From the NCBI RefSeq assembly GCF_002453355.1, contig NZ_DKGQ01000042.1:1-64000 (forward strand): DNA of 64,000 nucleotides, in the 5' to 3' direction. The position numbers and the translations under genes are program-made. This DNA comes from Psychrobacter sp. UBA6766 (GTDB taxonomy: Bacteria; Pseudomonadota; Gammaproteobacteria; Pseudomonadales; Moraxellaceae). The notes under the pieces are model-generated. The model ran no database searches, was not told where the DNA came from, and was given only the letters and a program-made list of their open reading frames with translations. Positions 26,292 to 35,458 of this stretch are shown here, in pieces (positions within the stretch are counted from its first letter, which is position 1; the number at the start of each line of letters is the position of its first letter).

Positions 26292-26383
26292 GCTGTTTGC
26301 TTATCATCTAACTATCAATAATTATTGAGCATAAATCAAGCACCCTATTTTTGCTTTTTAATCTGCTCTGAGGTCATTTATTT

Positions 26384-26758
26384 ATGAGTATCCGCCCATC
26401 AGATGTATCGGCTTTACTTAATGGTTTGAATAAAAAAGCCATTGGATTCAATGATGTTATCAGTTTTATTGATGATTTTTATCGCTATGCGCCCGTGCCT
26501 TTTGTTAATGGTATGCTGCACAATGCGGCTGGCGAAAATGAAGGCAGCGCGAAAATTTTTGGTTTTGCAAAACACCACGGCTTAAATCAATTAGACACAC
26601 TAAAGCTATTCGGTGAGCACTATGCCAAAGTGCAAGCGACGCCTAAAGGTACCGACCATGCCAATATTCGTAATTTCTTACATTGGGGTTGGCAAGGATT
26701 TCTGATGGAGAAAAATCCCTTAACGCCGCGTCCAAGTGTTGATACCAGTGCCCTTTAG
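26384..26758 (+). CDS. HopJ-family protein
   Basis: A 124-residue soluble protein of the family named after the Pseudomonas type III effector HopJ, which is also widespread in bacteria without type III secretion. Recognisable parts are the FNDVISFIDDFYRYAPVPF stretch, the NEGSAKIFGFAKHH motif and the C-terminal HANIRNFLHWGWQGF. No secretion genes occur in this window, so an effector role is unlikely here. The biochemical role is unknown. It stands alone 92 bases after csrA and before a strong terminator. Confidence 0.85.
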   Translation: MSIRPSDVSALLNGLNKKAIGFNDVISFIDDFYRYAPVPFVNGMLHNAAGENEGSAKIFGFAKHHGLNQLDTLKLFGEHYAKVQATPKGTDHANIRNFLHWGWQGFLMEKNPLTPRPSVDTSAL

Positions 26759-26793
26759 TTTTCTAATTTTTATTTTTTTATTCTGAAGTCATT

Positions 26794-26830
26794 AAAAAAG
26801 CCACGCTATGGTATTAGCGTGGCTTTTCTT
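26794..26830 (+). terminator. Terminator after the HopJ-family gene
   Basis: AAAAAGCCACGCTA pairs with TAGCGTGGCTTTT around a short loop, followed by T residues. Confidence 0.9.
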
Positions 26831-26899
26831 ATTCTTGCCTTTACTATTGCGGCGTATTTATCTGATATAGTCAATGAAAAGTAATATCGATATACCACA

Positions 26900-26973
26900 T
26901 ACTGCTTGTATAGTTTTTTCTTGCTTGCTGAGCCTACGCAGATAGAGGCTGCAAAAAAACTATACAAGCAGTA
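26900..26973. repeat. Inverted repeat with 20-bp arms, possible dispersed element
   Basis: The left arm TACTGCTTGTATAGTTTTTT (26900-26919) and its exact complement at 26954-26973 flank a 34-base centre that itself carries AGCCT/AGGCT. The sequence lies in a 279-base gap between convergent genes. It is much longer than the neighbouring terminator and has T runs inside rather than after the stem. A MITE-like or REP-like repeat is one explanation. Confidence 0.8.
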
Positions 26974-27037
26974 CCGTAGCGTTTTTAAAATATTTTAACT
27001 ATAACTTATTGATAAGTACGATTACTAATAAACCTGC

Positions 27038-27349
27038 CTATTTATTACGGAATTTAACAGGTTGTACCACCCCTTTAGGGTTGGGCATATTGGGATAATG
27101 ATGCTCATGCTCGACATCACATTCGGCGCCCACGACAGAGCCATCTTCTCTCACGGGTTTATGGATATAACCAGTACGTTCGGCTGGTGGCAAATGCTCA
27201 TGCTCCCAAACCATCACTGCTTGCATACAAGTTTCGCGCTGTTCAGGCGTCAACTTGCGCCCATCTGGCCATTTACCCAGCTCAATGGCTTGACGAAATT
27301 TCTCCACCACTTCTGGCGTGACACTTGCTAATATCGTTTGTTTGTCCAT
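27038..27349 (-). CDS. YeaC-family protein (DUF1315)
   Basis: A 103-residue soluble protein with the family motif GKWPDGRKLTPEQRETCMQAVMVWE near 25-50. The C-terminal third is histidine-rich (VEHEHHYPNMPNP). The family is widespread in gammaproteobacteria and has no established function. It is the next gene after nadK on the same strand, about 60 bases apart, so the two may be co-transcribed. Confidence 0.85.
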   Translation of the reverse strand: MDKQTILASVTPEVVEKFRQAIELGKWPDGRKLTPEQRETCMQAVMVWEHEHLPPAERTGYIHKPVREDGSVVGAECDVEHEHHYPNMPNPKGVVQPVKFRNK

Positions 27350-27412
27350 CGTACCTACTCTCCACGACTATGTTTATAACACAGCGCTATTTTGAAAAAA
27401 GTAGCACTGCAT

Positions 27413-28429
27413 TTATTCTTCTATAATATCATCATCGACATCCATACTGAACTCTTCGGCATGGACGTTCCAGTGTAGCTTAGTTCGGCAAGCTTCATAA
27501 AAATCAAATCCGGGTGGATGTAGCAAAGTGAGCTTATCAGGATGTTTGCGAATATAAAGGCGTTGCTCTTGGTCAAGCGCTATGCTCGGCTTGCCATCGG
27601 CGCTCACTTGCGGCTGAGTACGGTTGTCCTCGTGAATGCGAATACAAATCTCACTCGTTCCGCTGACTACGATGGGGCGACTGGACAAAGTATGCGGGTG
27701 CATTGGCACCAAACAGATGGCATCCATACTCGGATGAATAATCGGACCACCGCCGGAGAGCGCATAAGCCGTCGAACCCGTCGGCGTCGCGACAATAAGA
27801 CCATCACTATGCTGACGATACACATCGTGACCGTCGATTTTCATCTGAAAATCAATCATATGCACCGATTTACCCGCATGTAGAACCACATCGTTGAGCG
27901 CCATGTCTTCGTGGATAATCTTACGACCTTCACGAATCTCCATGGTAAGCAAAAACCTATGATCTAATTGATAATCACCCATCAGTACTTGGCGTAGTTT
28001 AAAGGCTGCCTCATTGGGCTTCACATCGGCCAAAAACCCTAAACGACCACGGTTGACCCCTAATACCGGCACTCGATAACGCGCCAAAGCTTCGGCGGCA
28101 TGCAATATCGAACCATCACCACCCACGACGATGACTAAGTCACAAATTTCACCAATCAGGCTGCGTTTAACAATTTTTACGCGCTCAATCTCGGTCAGGT
28201 TTAACGTCGGTAAATTGGCCGTTTGCACATCCATAATCAATGTTAGGTTCATCTCATTGATGGTTTTAGCAATTTGTACCAAACTTTGGATAACGCTGCG
28301 TTTTCCAGCTCGGCCCATCAAACCAATACGCCTAAAAGCAGGGTTTTTGATAGCGTGAAACAGCTCTGATTCGTGTAAGTGCGGCAATCGTGCGGACTGC
28401 GCTGAGTTTTCCATAAAACGACTCGGCAT
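27413..28429 (-). CDS. nadK: NAD kinase
   Basis: Makes NADP from NAD and ATP. The signature GGDGSILHAA is at about 105, followed by VNRGRLGFLADV, and the substrate loop DGLIVATPTGSTAYALSGGGPI lies near 210. At 338 residues it exceeds E. coli (292) by an N-terminal stretch of about 30 residues and a short acidic tail. No good ribosome site precedes the ATG at 28429, and the Met six codons in could be the true start. Confidence 0.95.
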   Translation of the reverse strand: MPSRFMENSAQSARLPHLHESELFHAIKNPAFRRIGLMGRAGKRSVIQSLVQIAKTINEMNLTLIMDVQTANLPTLNLTEIERVKIVKRSLIGEICDLVIVVGGDGSILHAAEALARYRVPVLGVNRGRLGFLADVKPNEAAFKLRQVLMGDYQLDHRFLLTMEIREGRKIIHEDMALNDVVLHAGKSVHMIDFQMKIDGHDVYRQHSDGLIVATPTGSTAYALSGGGPIIHPSMDAICLVPMHPHTLSSRPIVVSGTSEICIRIHEDNRTQPQVSADGKPSIALDQEQRLYIRKHPDKLTLLHPPGFDFYEACRTKLHWNVHAEEFSMDVDDDIIEE

Positions 28430-28652
28430 AACGATAAAGTACAGTGCAATAATAACGAGAAATAAGCGCTTAGACTAGCATGTTTATCAATTTTCGTTGT
28501 TAACTGTCGTAATTGACGCCATATAATCCCTATCATACGCTACTTTTAGGCGTAGTTGTTTAACTACTCATATCGCTAGATATATCAATATTCCCTGGTT
28601 GATTAAGGCTCGATAGTCACGTGATGCCTTGCATGCGCTCACGTAAACACAG

Positions 28653-28680
28653 TTGACAATAATGGCGGTTTTGCTAAAGT
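28653..28680 (+). promoter_or_regulatory. Promoter of the Bax-inhibitor-1 family gene
   Basis: A perfect TTGACA (28653-28658) and TAAAGT (28675-28680) are 16 bases apart, 43 bases before the start codon. Confidence 0.55.
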
Positions 28681-28722
28681 AGCTGGCATCTTAGTTATTT
28701 ATATTTTGAAAAGGACAACTTT

Positions 28723-29445
28723 ATGGCAAATCCTATTGTCAGTCGCGCAGAGCTTGCTGTTGGCGGCGCACCGATGACGGTGAAGGGTGTGATTCAAAAA
28801 ACCAGTTTATTGCTTGGATTATCGGCGATTACTGGTATTGGATTTTTCTTTTATGCGTTGATGGCAGGTCTATCACAAGGTTTTATCACTATGGCGGCGT
28901 TTGGTAGTATGTTTGCTGCCTTTGGTCTTGCCCTTTTTATCACCTTTAAACCGCAAAAAGCCAAGACTTTTGCGGTACCTTATGCGTTATTGGAAGGCAT
29001 ATTTTTAGGTGGTATTTCGCTATTCTTTATGCGCATGTATCCAACCGTGCCTGTCACTGCGATGTGCGCGACCTTTGTTACCGCGGCGGTCATGCTAGGG
29101 CTTTATCGCTCAGGTTTGGTTAAAGTCACTGAAAAGTTCCGCTCCATCGTCACTTCAGCATTGATTGCTATCATGCTGGTTTATGTGGCGCAGTGGGTAT
29201 TGTCTTTAGTGTTTAGCTCAAGCCTACCATTCTTATTTGAAGGCGGCGCTATTGCTATTGGCTTTAGCTTATTTGTGATTGTTATCGCGTCTTTTACGCT
29301 GTTATTGGACTTTGATAATATCGATCGCGGTGTAGCGATGGGCGTCTCAGAAGACTACGAATGGTTGTTTAGTATTGGTATCCTTGCAACGCTGGTGTGG
29401 ATGTATATCGAATTTATGCGTCTATTAAGCTATCTGCAAGACTAA
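28723..29445 (+). CDS. Bax inhibitor-1 / YccA family membrane protein
   Basis: A 240-residue inner-membrane protein with seven hydrophobic helices, the layout of the Bax-inhibitor-1 family (YccA/YbhL/YetJ). Some bacterial members act as pH-dependent calcium leaks or restrain FtsH. The C-terminal part contains the conserved acidic residues LLLDFDNIDRGVAMGVSEDYEW. AAAGGA precedes the ATG. It is monocistronic, with its own promoter and terminator. The exact role here is not determined. Confidence 0.9.
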   Translation: MANPIVSRAELAVGGAPMTVKGVIQKTSLLLGLSAITGIGFFFYALMAGLSQGFITMAAFGSMFAAFGLALFITFKPQKAKTFAVPYALLEGIFLGGISLFFMRMYPTVPVTAMCATFVTAAVMLGLYRSGLVKVTEKFRSIVTSALIAIMLVYVAQWVLSLVFSSSLPFLFEGGAIAIGFSLFVIVIASFTLLLDFDNIDRGVAMGVSEDYEWLFSIGILATLVWMYIEFMRLLSYLQD

Positions 29446-29474
29446 TCTAAACCCTGTTTAGCAGTTAGTTAAAT

Positions 29475-29508
29475 AAAAAAACCGTCTTTTATAAAGACGG
29501 TTTTTTTT
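29475..29508. terminator. Bidirectional terminator between BI-1 gene and ccoI
   Basis: AAAACCGTCTTT pairs with AAAGACGGTTTT around a 3-4-base loop, with A and T runs on both sides, so it can serve both convergent genes. Confidence 0.9.
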
Positions 29509-29552
29509 GGACGAGTTTTAAAGGTCATTTGAATGAGTTTAATCTGGGTTAA

Positions 29553-32378
29553 TTAAGAACGCTTTAGACGCAGGGCATTTAATACCACAAATAGTGAGCT
29601 TAATGACATCCCAATTGCCGCAAGCCAAGGTGGTACATAGCCTAAAGCCGCTGGAATCAAGACACTACTGTTATAAATAAGTGCCCAGCGCAAGTTTTGC
29701 TTAATGATACGTTTTGTCTTATCAGCGATACGTTTTGCCGCCGTAATAGCTTCAATCTGGCCATTTAGAATAATACTGTCACTCGATACTTGCGCCAAAT
29801 CTGCCGCCCCCGCTATTGAGGTTGAAACATCTGCTGCGGCCAATACTGGCGCATCATTAATACCATCTCCAACCATCAGCACCACTGCCCCGTTTGCTTG
29901 TAACGCTTGGATATGATTGACTTTATCCGTTGGTGATAGCCCGTTATAGGCGGCCTTCATGCCTAATTCTTCAGCCATTATCAATGCTTGCGGACTTGGA
30001 TCACCTGTCAGCATAACTGGCTCAATACCTCTTTCTTTAAGCATATCAAGCATCGATTTAGCACTATCACGAACCTTATCGTTAAAGTAAAAACAGGCCA
30101 GCGCGTGCCATATGTCTGAATCGCTCTTTTGACAAGACAGTACTACGGCCGAGCTAGCACGCTCAGCAACCAAATTAATGGTTAAGTCGTTATTTTGATA
30201 AGAGCCATTATCCGCATCATTCGTTCTATTCGCTTTATCCAAAGCAAAATCCACATGACCAATGCGATATAGCGCGCCATCAATTCTAGCTTCTACGCCG
30301 CCAGCTGGATAATACTGCAACGACTGCGTGGCGGGTAGATGCAATTGATAAGCAGCTGTCAGCAAAGCATGGGCAATCGGATGACGACTGCCCACTTCGA
30401 GCGCGGCAGCCATCGCTAATAGCTTATCTTTTTCTTCATTGGTGTCAACTGCCGTATCATTGGCTGTTAATAGTTCGATATTTAATAAATTGGGCTTACC
30501 ATAAGTGAGCGTTCCCGTTTTATCAAACGCCACATGGGTAATTTCAGCAAGGGTCTGTAAGGTATGACCGCGCGTGGTCAAAAAGCCGTAACTTGCCAAT
30601 CGGTTGGTGGCGACAGTAAGTGCAATGGGAGTTGCTAAAGACAGCGCACAAGGACAGGTGGCAACCAGTACTGCAACCGTTGCCCAAATTGCTTGGCTTG
30701 GATCAACGATGTACCAGCCGATAAATACCAAGACTGACAATACTAAAATCCGTGCTACAAACCAACGCGCCAGCTTATCTGCCTGCTGGGCGAGTTTTGG
30801 TTTCTCGCTCATAGCACGGTTCATCAGTCTATCAATCAAGCCTATTTGACTGTCTTCTGGTAAGGCGGTGACCAACATCTCAAACGGCTGACTGTCGTTT
30901 TGCGCGCCGCCAACGATATAATCGCCTTGGGTCTTGATGATTAAATCACCCTCACCCGTCAGCAAGCTTTGTGAGACAGTAGCGGTTGGACTGAGTAAAA
31001 TGCCATCGCTGATAATCTCAGAACCGGCTTCCACCATAATGATATCACCCACTTGCAAACTATGGGCGGTCACCATCTGCTTTTCTTCTAGCCCACTTTC
31101 TGTGTTTGATAGACTGAATGGTTGATGATTTTTTTCTTGCCAGTCTTGAGCGATACGCGACGTCAATTGCTGAATATTGGCATCCATACTCTGCATAAAG
31201 TCGGGCATCGATTTTGATGACACGCTTGTTTTATCAACAGCTAAATTATTATTTGGATTGGTAGCTTGTTCAGTGTCATTATCAAGATTGTTTTTAGTAA
31301 GCACATTTTTTTCTAACTGCTGCAAGATACGCTCAGCTGCGTCTTGATTTTCAGCAATTTTTTGTACCAACACTGGCTCAACCACCACTAAATCATTTGC
31401 CATGGTGGCGGCTTTTAAGCGTGCATTATGCTCAATGTAGCGCCCAGCCAATAAGAAGAAAATAAACATACTGACCGAATCGAAGTACGTTTCCCCTTGC
31501 CCCGTGATAGTGGCATAAAGACTGGCAAAGAACGTCACCACTAAGGCAATACTAACCGGCACATCCATATTAACTTGACGAGCACGAATCGCCGACCAAG
31601 CTGAGGTAAAGAAAGGAATCCCTGCATAAAAGAATACCGGCGTACTGACAAATAAAGACACCCAGCGCAGAAAATCACGCTGAAAAATGAGCATATCGCT
31701 ATATTCACCAAAGTAGATAGCCACTGCATACATCATCGCCTGCATCGAACCGAGCGCGGCGATACCGAGCCTGATGAGCATTTGACTGTTATGGCGCGCC
31801 AACATGGCTTCGTGCGTATCTTGGCGGTAGGGTTTGGCTTCATAGCCAATTTCGTTGATTACGCCTAAAATACGACTGATTGGCAGCTTATCTTCGTCCC
31901 AAATTACTCGCATACGTTGATTGGTTAAATTGACCTGACATTGACTGATGCCATCTAATTCATCTAGTCGTGATTCAATCAGCCACGTACAAGCGGCACA
32001 GCGCAGGTTATTGACCGACAATTCTGCCACCGACATGCCATCTTGAGCGTAGACAAACTGCGACTTTATCTCGTCATGATCGTAAGCTTCAAGGCGCGTC
32101 AGCTGCGTGGGTAAACTTGCCGTGCGGTTAATCTCCGAGCGGTCAAGGTAGTATTGTTCAAGTCCCGCTTCGACGATACTTTGCGAGGCCAACTGACATC
32201 CCATACAGCACATCTCACGCGACTGACCTAAAATATCGGTATAAAACGGCGGCTCTGGCACAGGGTCACCGCAATGAAAGCAGTGACCCGCACGCGGCAG
32301 CACCAACCCTTCAGTAATAGAAAGATCTTGGTACTGACCATTGTTAGTTGATGACATGGACGAGGGCATACTGGACAT
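29553..32378 (-). CDS. ccoI: CcoI-type copper-exporting P-type ATPase
   Basis: A 941-residue heavy-metal P-type ATPase of the CcoI/FixI branch, which supplies copper for cbb3-type cytochrome oxidase. The N terminus has the Cys-rich domain CFHCG (33-37) and CCMGC (about 57-61), then a ferredoxin-like metal domain with CAAC near 128. Helices, the CPC metal site (near 576), the DKTGT phosphorylation site (near 619) and the GDGIND hinge follow. Between the third or fourth helix and the actuator domain is an insert of about 85 residues (roughly 340-425), Asn/Asp/Gln-rich and absent from usual members. No ccoN/O/P/Q, ccoG or ccoS gene is adjacent, so it stands apart from its usual operon. Confidence 0.9.
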   Translation of the reverse strand: MSSMPSSMSSTNNGQYQDLSITEGLVLPRAGHCFHCGDPVPEPPFYTDILGQSREMCCMGCQLASQSIVEAGLEQYYLDRSEINRTASLPTQLTRLEAYDHDEIKSQFVYAQDGMSVAELSVNNLRCAACTWLIESRLDELDGISQCQVNLTNQRMRVIWDEDKLPISRILGVINEIGYEAKPYRQDTHEAMLARHNSQMLIRLGIAALGSMQAMMYAVAIYFGEYSDMLIFQRDFLRWVSLFVSTPVFFYAGIPFFTSAWSAIRARQVNMDVPVSIALVVTFFASLYATITGQGETYFDSVSMFIFFLLAGRYIEHNARLKAATMANDLVVVEPVLVQKIAENQDAAERILQQLEKNVLTKNNLDNDTEQATNPNNNLAVDKTSVSSKSMPDFMQSMDANIQQLTSRIAQDWQEKNHQPFSLSNTESGLEEKQMVTAHSLQVGDIIMVEAGSEIISDGILLSPTATVSQSLLTGEGDLIIKTQGDYIVGGAQNDSQPFEMLVTALPEDSQIGLIDRLMNRAMSEKPKLAQQADKLARWFVARILVLSVLVFIGWYIVDPSQAIWATVAVLVATCPCALSLATPIALTVATNRLASYGFLTTRGHTLQTLAEITHVAFDKTGTLTYGKPNLLNIELLTANDTAVDTNEEKDKLLAMAAALEVGSRHPIAHALLTAAYQLHLPATQSLQYYPAGGVEARIDGALYRIGHVDFALDKANRTNDADNGSYQNNDLTINLVAERASSAVVLSCQKSDSDIWHALACFYFNDKVRDSAKSMLDMLKERGIEPVMLTGDPSPQALIMAEELGMKAAYNGLSPTDKVNHIQALQANGAVVLMVGDGINDAPVLAAADVSTSIAGAADLAQVSSDSIILNGQIEAITAAKRIADKTKRIIKQNLRWALIYNSSVLIPAALGYVPPWLAAIGMSLSSLFVVLNALRLKRS

Positions 32379-32929
32379 AATCGCGCTATTTCCTTTCGAC
32401 AGGTTTACTCATCGCTCATTAGCCTTGAGTAAACTTGCTATGATCAAATAGGGTCAATCCCTATGTAAAAGAGCTATTTAATTCGTCTGTCTTTAGTACA
32501 GCTACTTTACATAGATATTGGCATGGCTGGCACAAACAAAGTTAATAATAAAAACAATAACGCCTCATTGATTAAGTGGATAAAAATATCAAGGGGCAAA
32601 TGGTAGGAGAAGATAAATGATGAGTTGTTATTTTATTTCATGCTTTGAATAAGGCTTATATGGCATCAATAAATGCTATTAAAAGTGTCATTCGCTTGAG
32701 AAAACGCCTTAGCAAAAAACGATTGCCATTAACTTAGGCAACAACAAGAACATTATACTATAAGCAGGTGTCGTAAGCAGCCTAACCCTTTATCACATAA
32801 TTTCAATGCATCCAAAACGCCTACTATAAATGTCTAGCAAACGCTTAATGAATGCTTGCGTTGACGATGATAGATTGAAAAATTTGTCAATTTGCGTCAT
32901 TATGAGGCAGTTTTTTATCCCAGAATGGT
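32379..32929. other. Divergent intergenic region (551 bases)
   Basis: This separates ccoI from the PBP1b gene. No gene is certain. A 25-codon frame at 32660-32737 (see its entry) is the only coding-like signal. TTGACCCTATTTGAT near 32447 resembles an FNR half-site pair but in the wrong orientation. Confidence 0.4.
32660..32737 (+). CDS. Possible 25-residue basic peptide
   Basis: ATG to TAG encodes MASINAIKSVIRLRKRLSKK plus five residues: short, strongly basic and amphipathic. AAGG lies five bases before the ATG. Chance is quite possible, since short frames with a weak ribosome site are frequent in AT-rich spacers. Confidence 0.2.
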   Translation: MASINAIKSVIRLRKRLSKKRLPLT

Positions 32930-35428
32930 GTGTCATCAGTGCAAAAATCTAATTCTAAGCGACCACAGTCGCCTAAGTCTGCTATCAACACGCTCCCTTC
33001 ACAGCAGCGCGGCATGGTGTTTAGTGGTATTTTATTAATTGTCATTATCGCTGGTATGGTGCTACTGGCGCTGTATTTGATTAAGCTTGATCGCACCATT
33101 ACTCATAAGTTTGAGGGTAAGCGCTGGGATATTCCTGCCAAAGTTTACTCGCAGCCTTTAGAACTATATCAAGGCGCGAATGTCGATAAAGACACGATAA
33201 AGACGTGGCTTGAGCTACTTAATTATCAAAGCAACAAGGCGTATGATCGTACGGGTACTTACCATAAATCTGGTAATACCTACTTTATCCATACGCGCGG
33301 CTTTACGTATAGCGCCAATGATGTGGACAAAGAGCAAGTCATCAAAATGACCATTGCTGGCAATAAAATTGAGTCGGTACAAAGTACTTTGCCCGCCAAA
33401 ACCGGCATTATTCGTCTTGAGCCGGTTAATATCGGTGGTATTTATCCAGACAGCAACGAAGATCGCATGGTGGTGACGCTCGATCAAGTACCACAGCCAC
33501 TGATTGACGCGCTAATTGCCACAGAAGATCGCGGGTTTTATGAGCATAAAGGCGTATCGATACGCGGTATTGCTCGCGCCGTATTAAACAATTTTACCGG
33601 TGGTCCTAGACAAGGTGGCTCGACCATCACCCAACAGTTGATTAAAAACTTCTATCTCAATTCTGATCGTACGATGAAACGCAAAGCCAATGAAGCGCTG
33701 ATGGCGGTATTGCTTGAGCTGCACTATAGCAAAGATGAAATCCTGCAAACGTATTTGAACGAGATTTACTTGGGTCAAAACGGTAACCGCTCTATTAATG
33801 GTTTTGGATTGGCGTCACAATTTTACTTTGACAAACCACTTAAAGAGCTGCGTTTAGACCAACAGGCACTGCTAGTCGGTATGGCAAAAGGACCGAGCGT
33901 TTATAATCCGCGCCGTCATCCAAACGATTCAAAAGCGCGCCGAAATACGGTGCTGAGCAATATGCTAGCGGTAGGTAAAATTAGCCAAGAAGAGTATGAT
34001 AAGGCGATAGAAAAGCCACTCGACGTGGCTGACAAACCAGTCGAGGGCAAAAGTCAGTTCCCAGATTTTTTAGACATCGTTAAGCGTGAATTGAACAAAG
34101 TCTATTATTCTGACGACCTTAAAAATGAAGGTCTAATTATCATCAGTACGTTAGATCCTATCGCACAGTTGGCAGCAGATAAAGCGGTCGAGAGAAAACT
34201 TGGTGAGCTGCGCCGTCGCGGTAGTAAGACCAAGGATTTACAAGGTGCTTTAGTCAGTGCCAACCCAGAGACAGGCGAGTTGGTCTCAGTAGTCGGTAGC
34301 GGCAGTGAGTTTACGGGTTTTAACCGTGCGGTCGATGCCAAACGCCAAGTCGGATCGTTATTAAAACCGATTATTTATATGACGGCGCTGGAAAGCGGGC
34401 GCTATAACTTGGCAAGCTCGGTCGATGATTCGCCGATTACGGTCAATCTTAGCGATGGTACTGAGTGGAATCCTAAAAACTACGACAATCGTGACCATGG
34501 TAATGTGCCATTTACCACGGCTTTATCACAGTCTTATAACCACAGCGCGGTGCGTTTAGGTATGGAATTCGGCGTTAATACCTTTGCCAAGCAATTGCAG
34601 CGCATGGGCGTAAAAGAAAAAATCCCGCCCTATCCTTCGGCTTTGCTAGGATCGGTCAATCTTAGCCCAATGGATATGCTTGGGGTTTACCAAGTGTTTG
34701 CCACCGGCGGGTTCCGCACGCCTATCCATAGTATTCGTAGCGTTATTGATAATCATGGTCGCATCTTACAGCGTACGGGGTTAAATACTCAGCGCAGTAT
34801 CCCGCCTGAGACCAACTTTTTGATTAATTATGCGCTGCAAGATGTGGTTAAAAACGGCACTGCCAGACGCGTGAAATCGCTTGGTAGTCACTTAAATCTT
34901 GCTGGTAAAACCGGTACTACCAACGATTACCGCGATGCTTGGTTTGCAGGTTACAGTGGAAACTATGTCAGCGTGGTTTGGGTCGGTCGTGATGATAATA
35001 AACCTATCGGCCTAAGCGGCGGTAGTGGCGCTTTACCAGTTTGGGTCGATTATATGAACCGTCTAAAACTGACTCCTGTGGCTCTGCCAGAACCGGAAGG
35101 GATTGAGTGGTTGTGGTTAGAAAACAATTCAGGCAAGCTATCTAATGAGCGCTGTGCCGATGCGCGCTACCTTCCTGTTATGTCAGCGTATCTGCCACAA
35201 GAGGCCAGTAGCTGCGCGATTGGATTATATCAACAAGAGCGTGCCCGTGAGCAGATTCAGTGGCAAAACCAACAAGGCGCTATCAGTCAGCAGCGCCGCC
35301 GTGAAGGCTTAGATATTCCTAATGGCGAAGCCGTTGATGCGAATAACGAAGATGACAATACTGAGCAAGAGGATGAGTCAACCAATCGTGCCGATACTTG
35401 GTATAACCGTGCCGTTGAATGGTTCTAG
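32930..35428 (+). CDS. mrcB: Penicillin-binding protein 1B (bifunctional peptidoglycan synthase)
   Basis: An 832-residue class A PBP that polymerises glycan strands and crosslinks them. It has a short cytoplasmic tail, one membrane helix (about 30-50), a UB2H-like region, and then the glycosyltransferase domain with the catalytic Glu in ATEDRGFYEHKG near 198 and GGSTITQQL near 230. The transpeptidase domain has the SxxK motif in GSLLKP near 474, SYN near 535 and KTGT near 660. The start is GTG at 32930 or the GTG three codons later, because an in-frame stop at 32903 rules out anything earlier. A TPR lipoprotein gene follows after 30 bases. Confidence 0.95.
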   Translation: MSSVQKSNSKRPQSPKSAINTLPSQQRGMVFSGILLIVIIAGMVLLALYLIKLDRTITHKFEGKRWDIPAKVYSQPLELYQGANVDKDTIKTWLELLNYQSNKAYDRTGTYHKSGNTYFIHTRGFTYSANDVDKEQVIKMTIAGNKIESVQSTLPAKTGIIRLEPVNIGGIYPDSNEDRMVVTLDQVPQPLIDALIATEDRGFYEHKGVSIRGIARAVLNNFTGGPRQGGSTITQQLIKNFYLNSDRTMKRKANEALMAVLLELHYSKDEILQTYLNEIYLGQNGNRSINGFGLASQFYFDKPLKELRLDQQALLVGMAKGPSVYNPRRHPNDSKARRNTVLSNMLAVGKISQEEYDKAIEKPLDVADKPVEGKSQFPDFLDIVKRELNKVYYSDDLKNEGLIIISTLDPIAQLAADKAVERKLGELRRRGSKTKDLQGALVSANPETGELVSVVGSGSEFTGFNRAVDAKRQVGSLLKPIIYMTALESGRYNLASSVDDSPITVNLSDGTEWNPKNYDNRDHGNVPFTTALSQSYNHSAVRLGMEFGVNTFAKQLQRMGVKEKIPPYPSALLGSVNLSPMDMLGVYQVFATGGFRTPIHSIRSVIDNHGRILQRTGLNTQRSIPPETNFLINYALQDVVKNGTARRVKSLGSHLNLAGKTGTTNDYRDAWFAGYSGNYVSVVWVGRDDNKPIGLSGGSGALPVWVDYMNRLKLTPVALPEPEGIEWLWLENNSGKLSNERCADARYLPVMSAYLPQEASSCAIGLYQQERAREQIQWQNQQGAISQQRRREGLDIPNGEAVDANNEDDNTEQEDESTNRADTWYNRAVEWF

Positions 35429-35458
35429 CGTTTTTAAAACTTAAAAAAGGGTTTTAAC

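Noticed and set aside
26384..26758. Type III secretion effector (by family name HopJ)
   Set aside because: No secretion apparatus or chaperone gene is nearby, and the family occurs widely in bacteria without type III systems.
32440..32465. FNR box before ccoI
   Set aside because: TTGAC and TTGAT occur but as direct rather than inverted half-sites, unlike TTGAT-N4-ATCAA.
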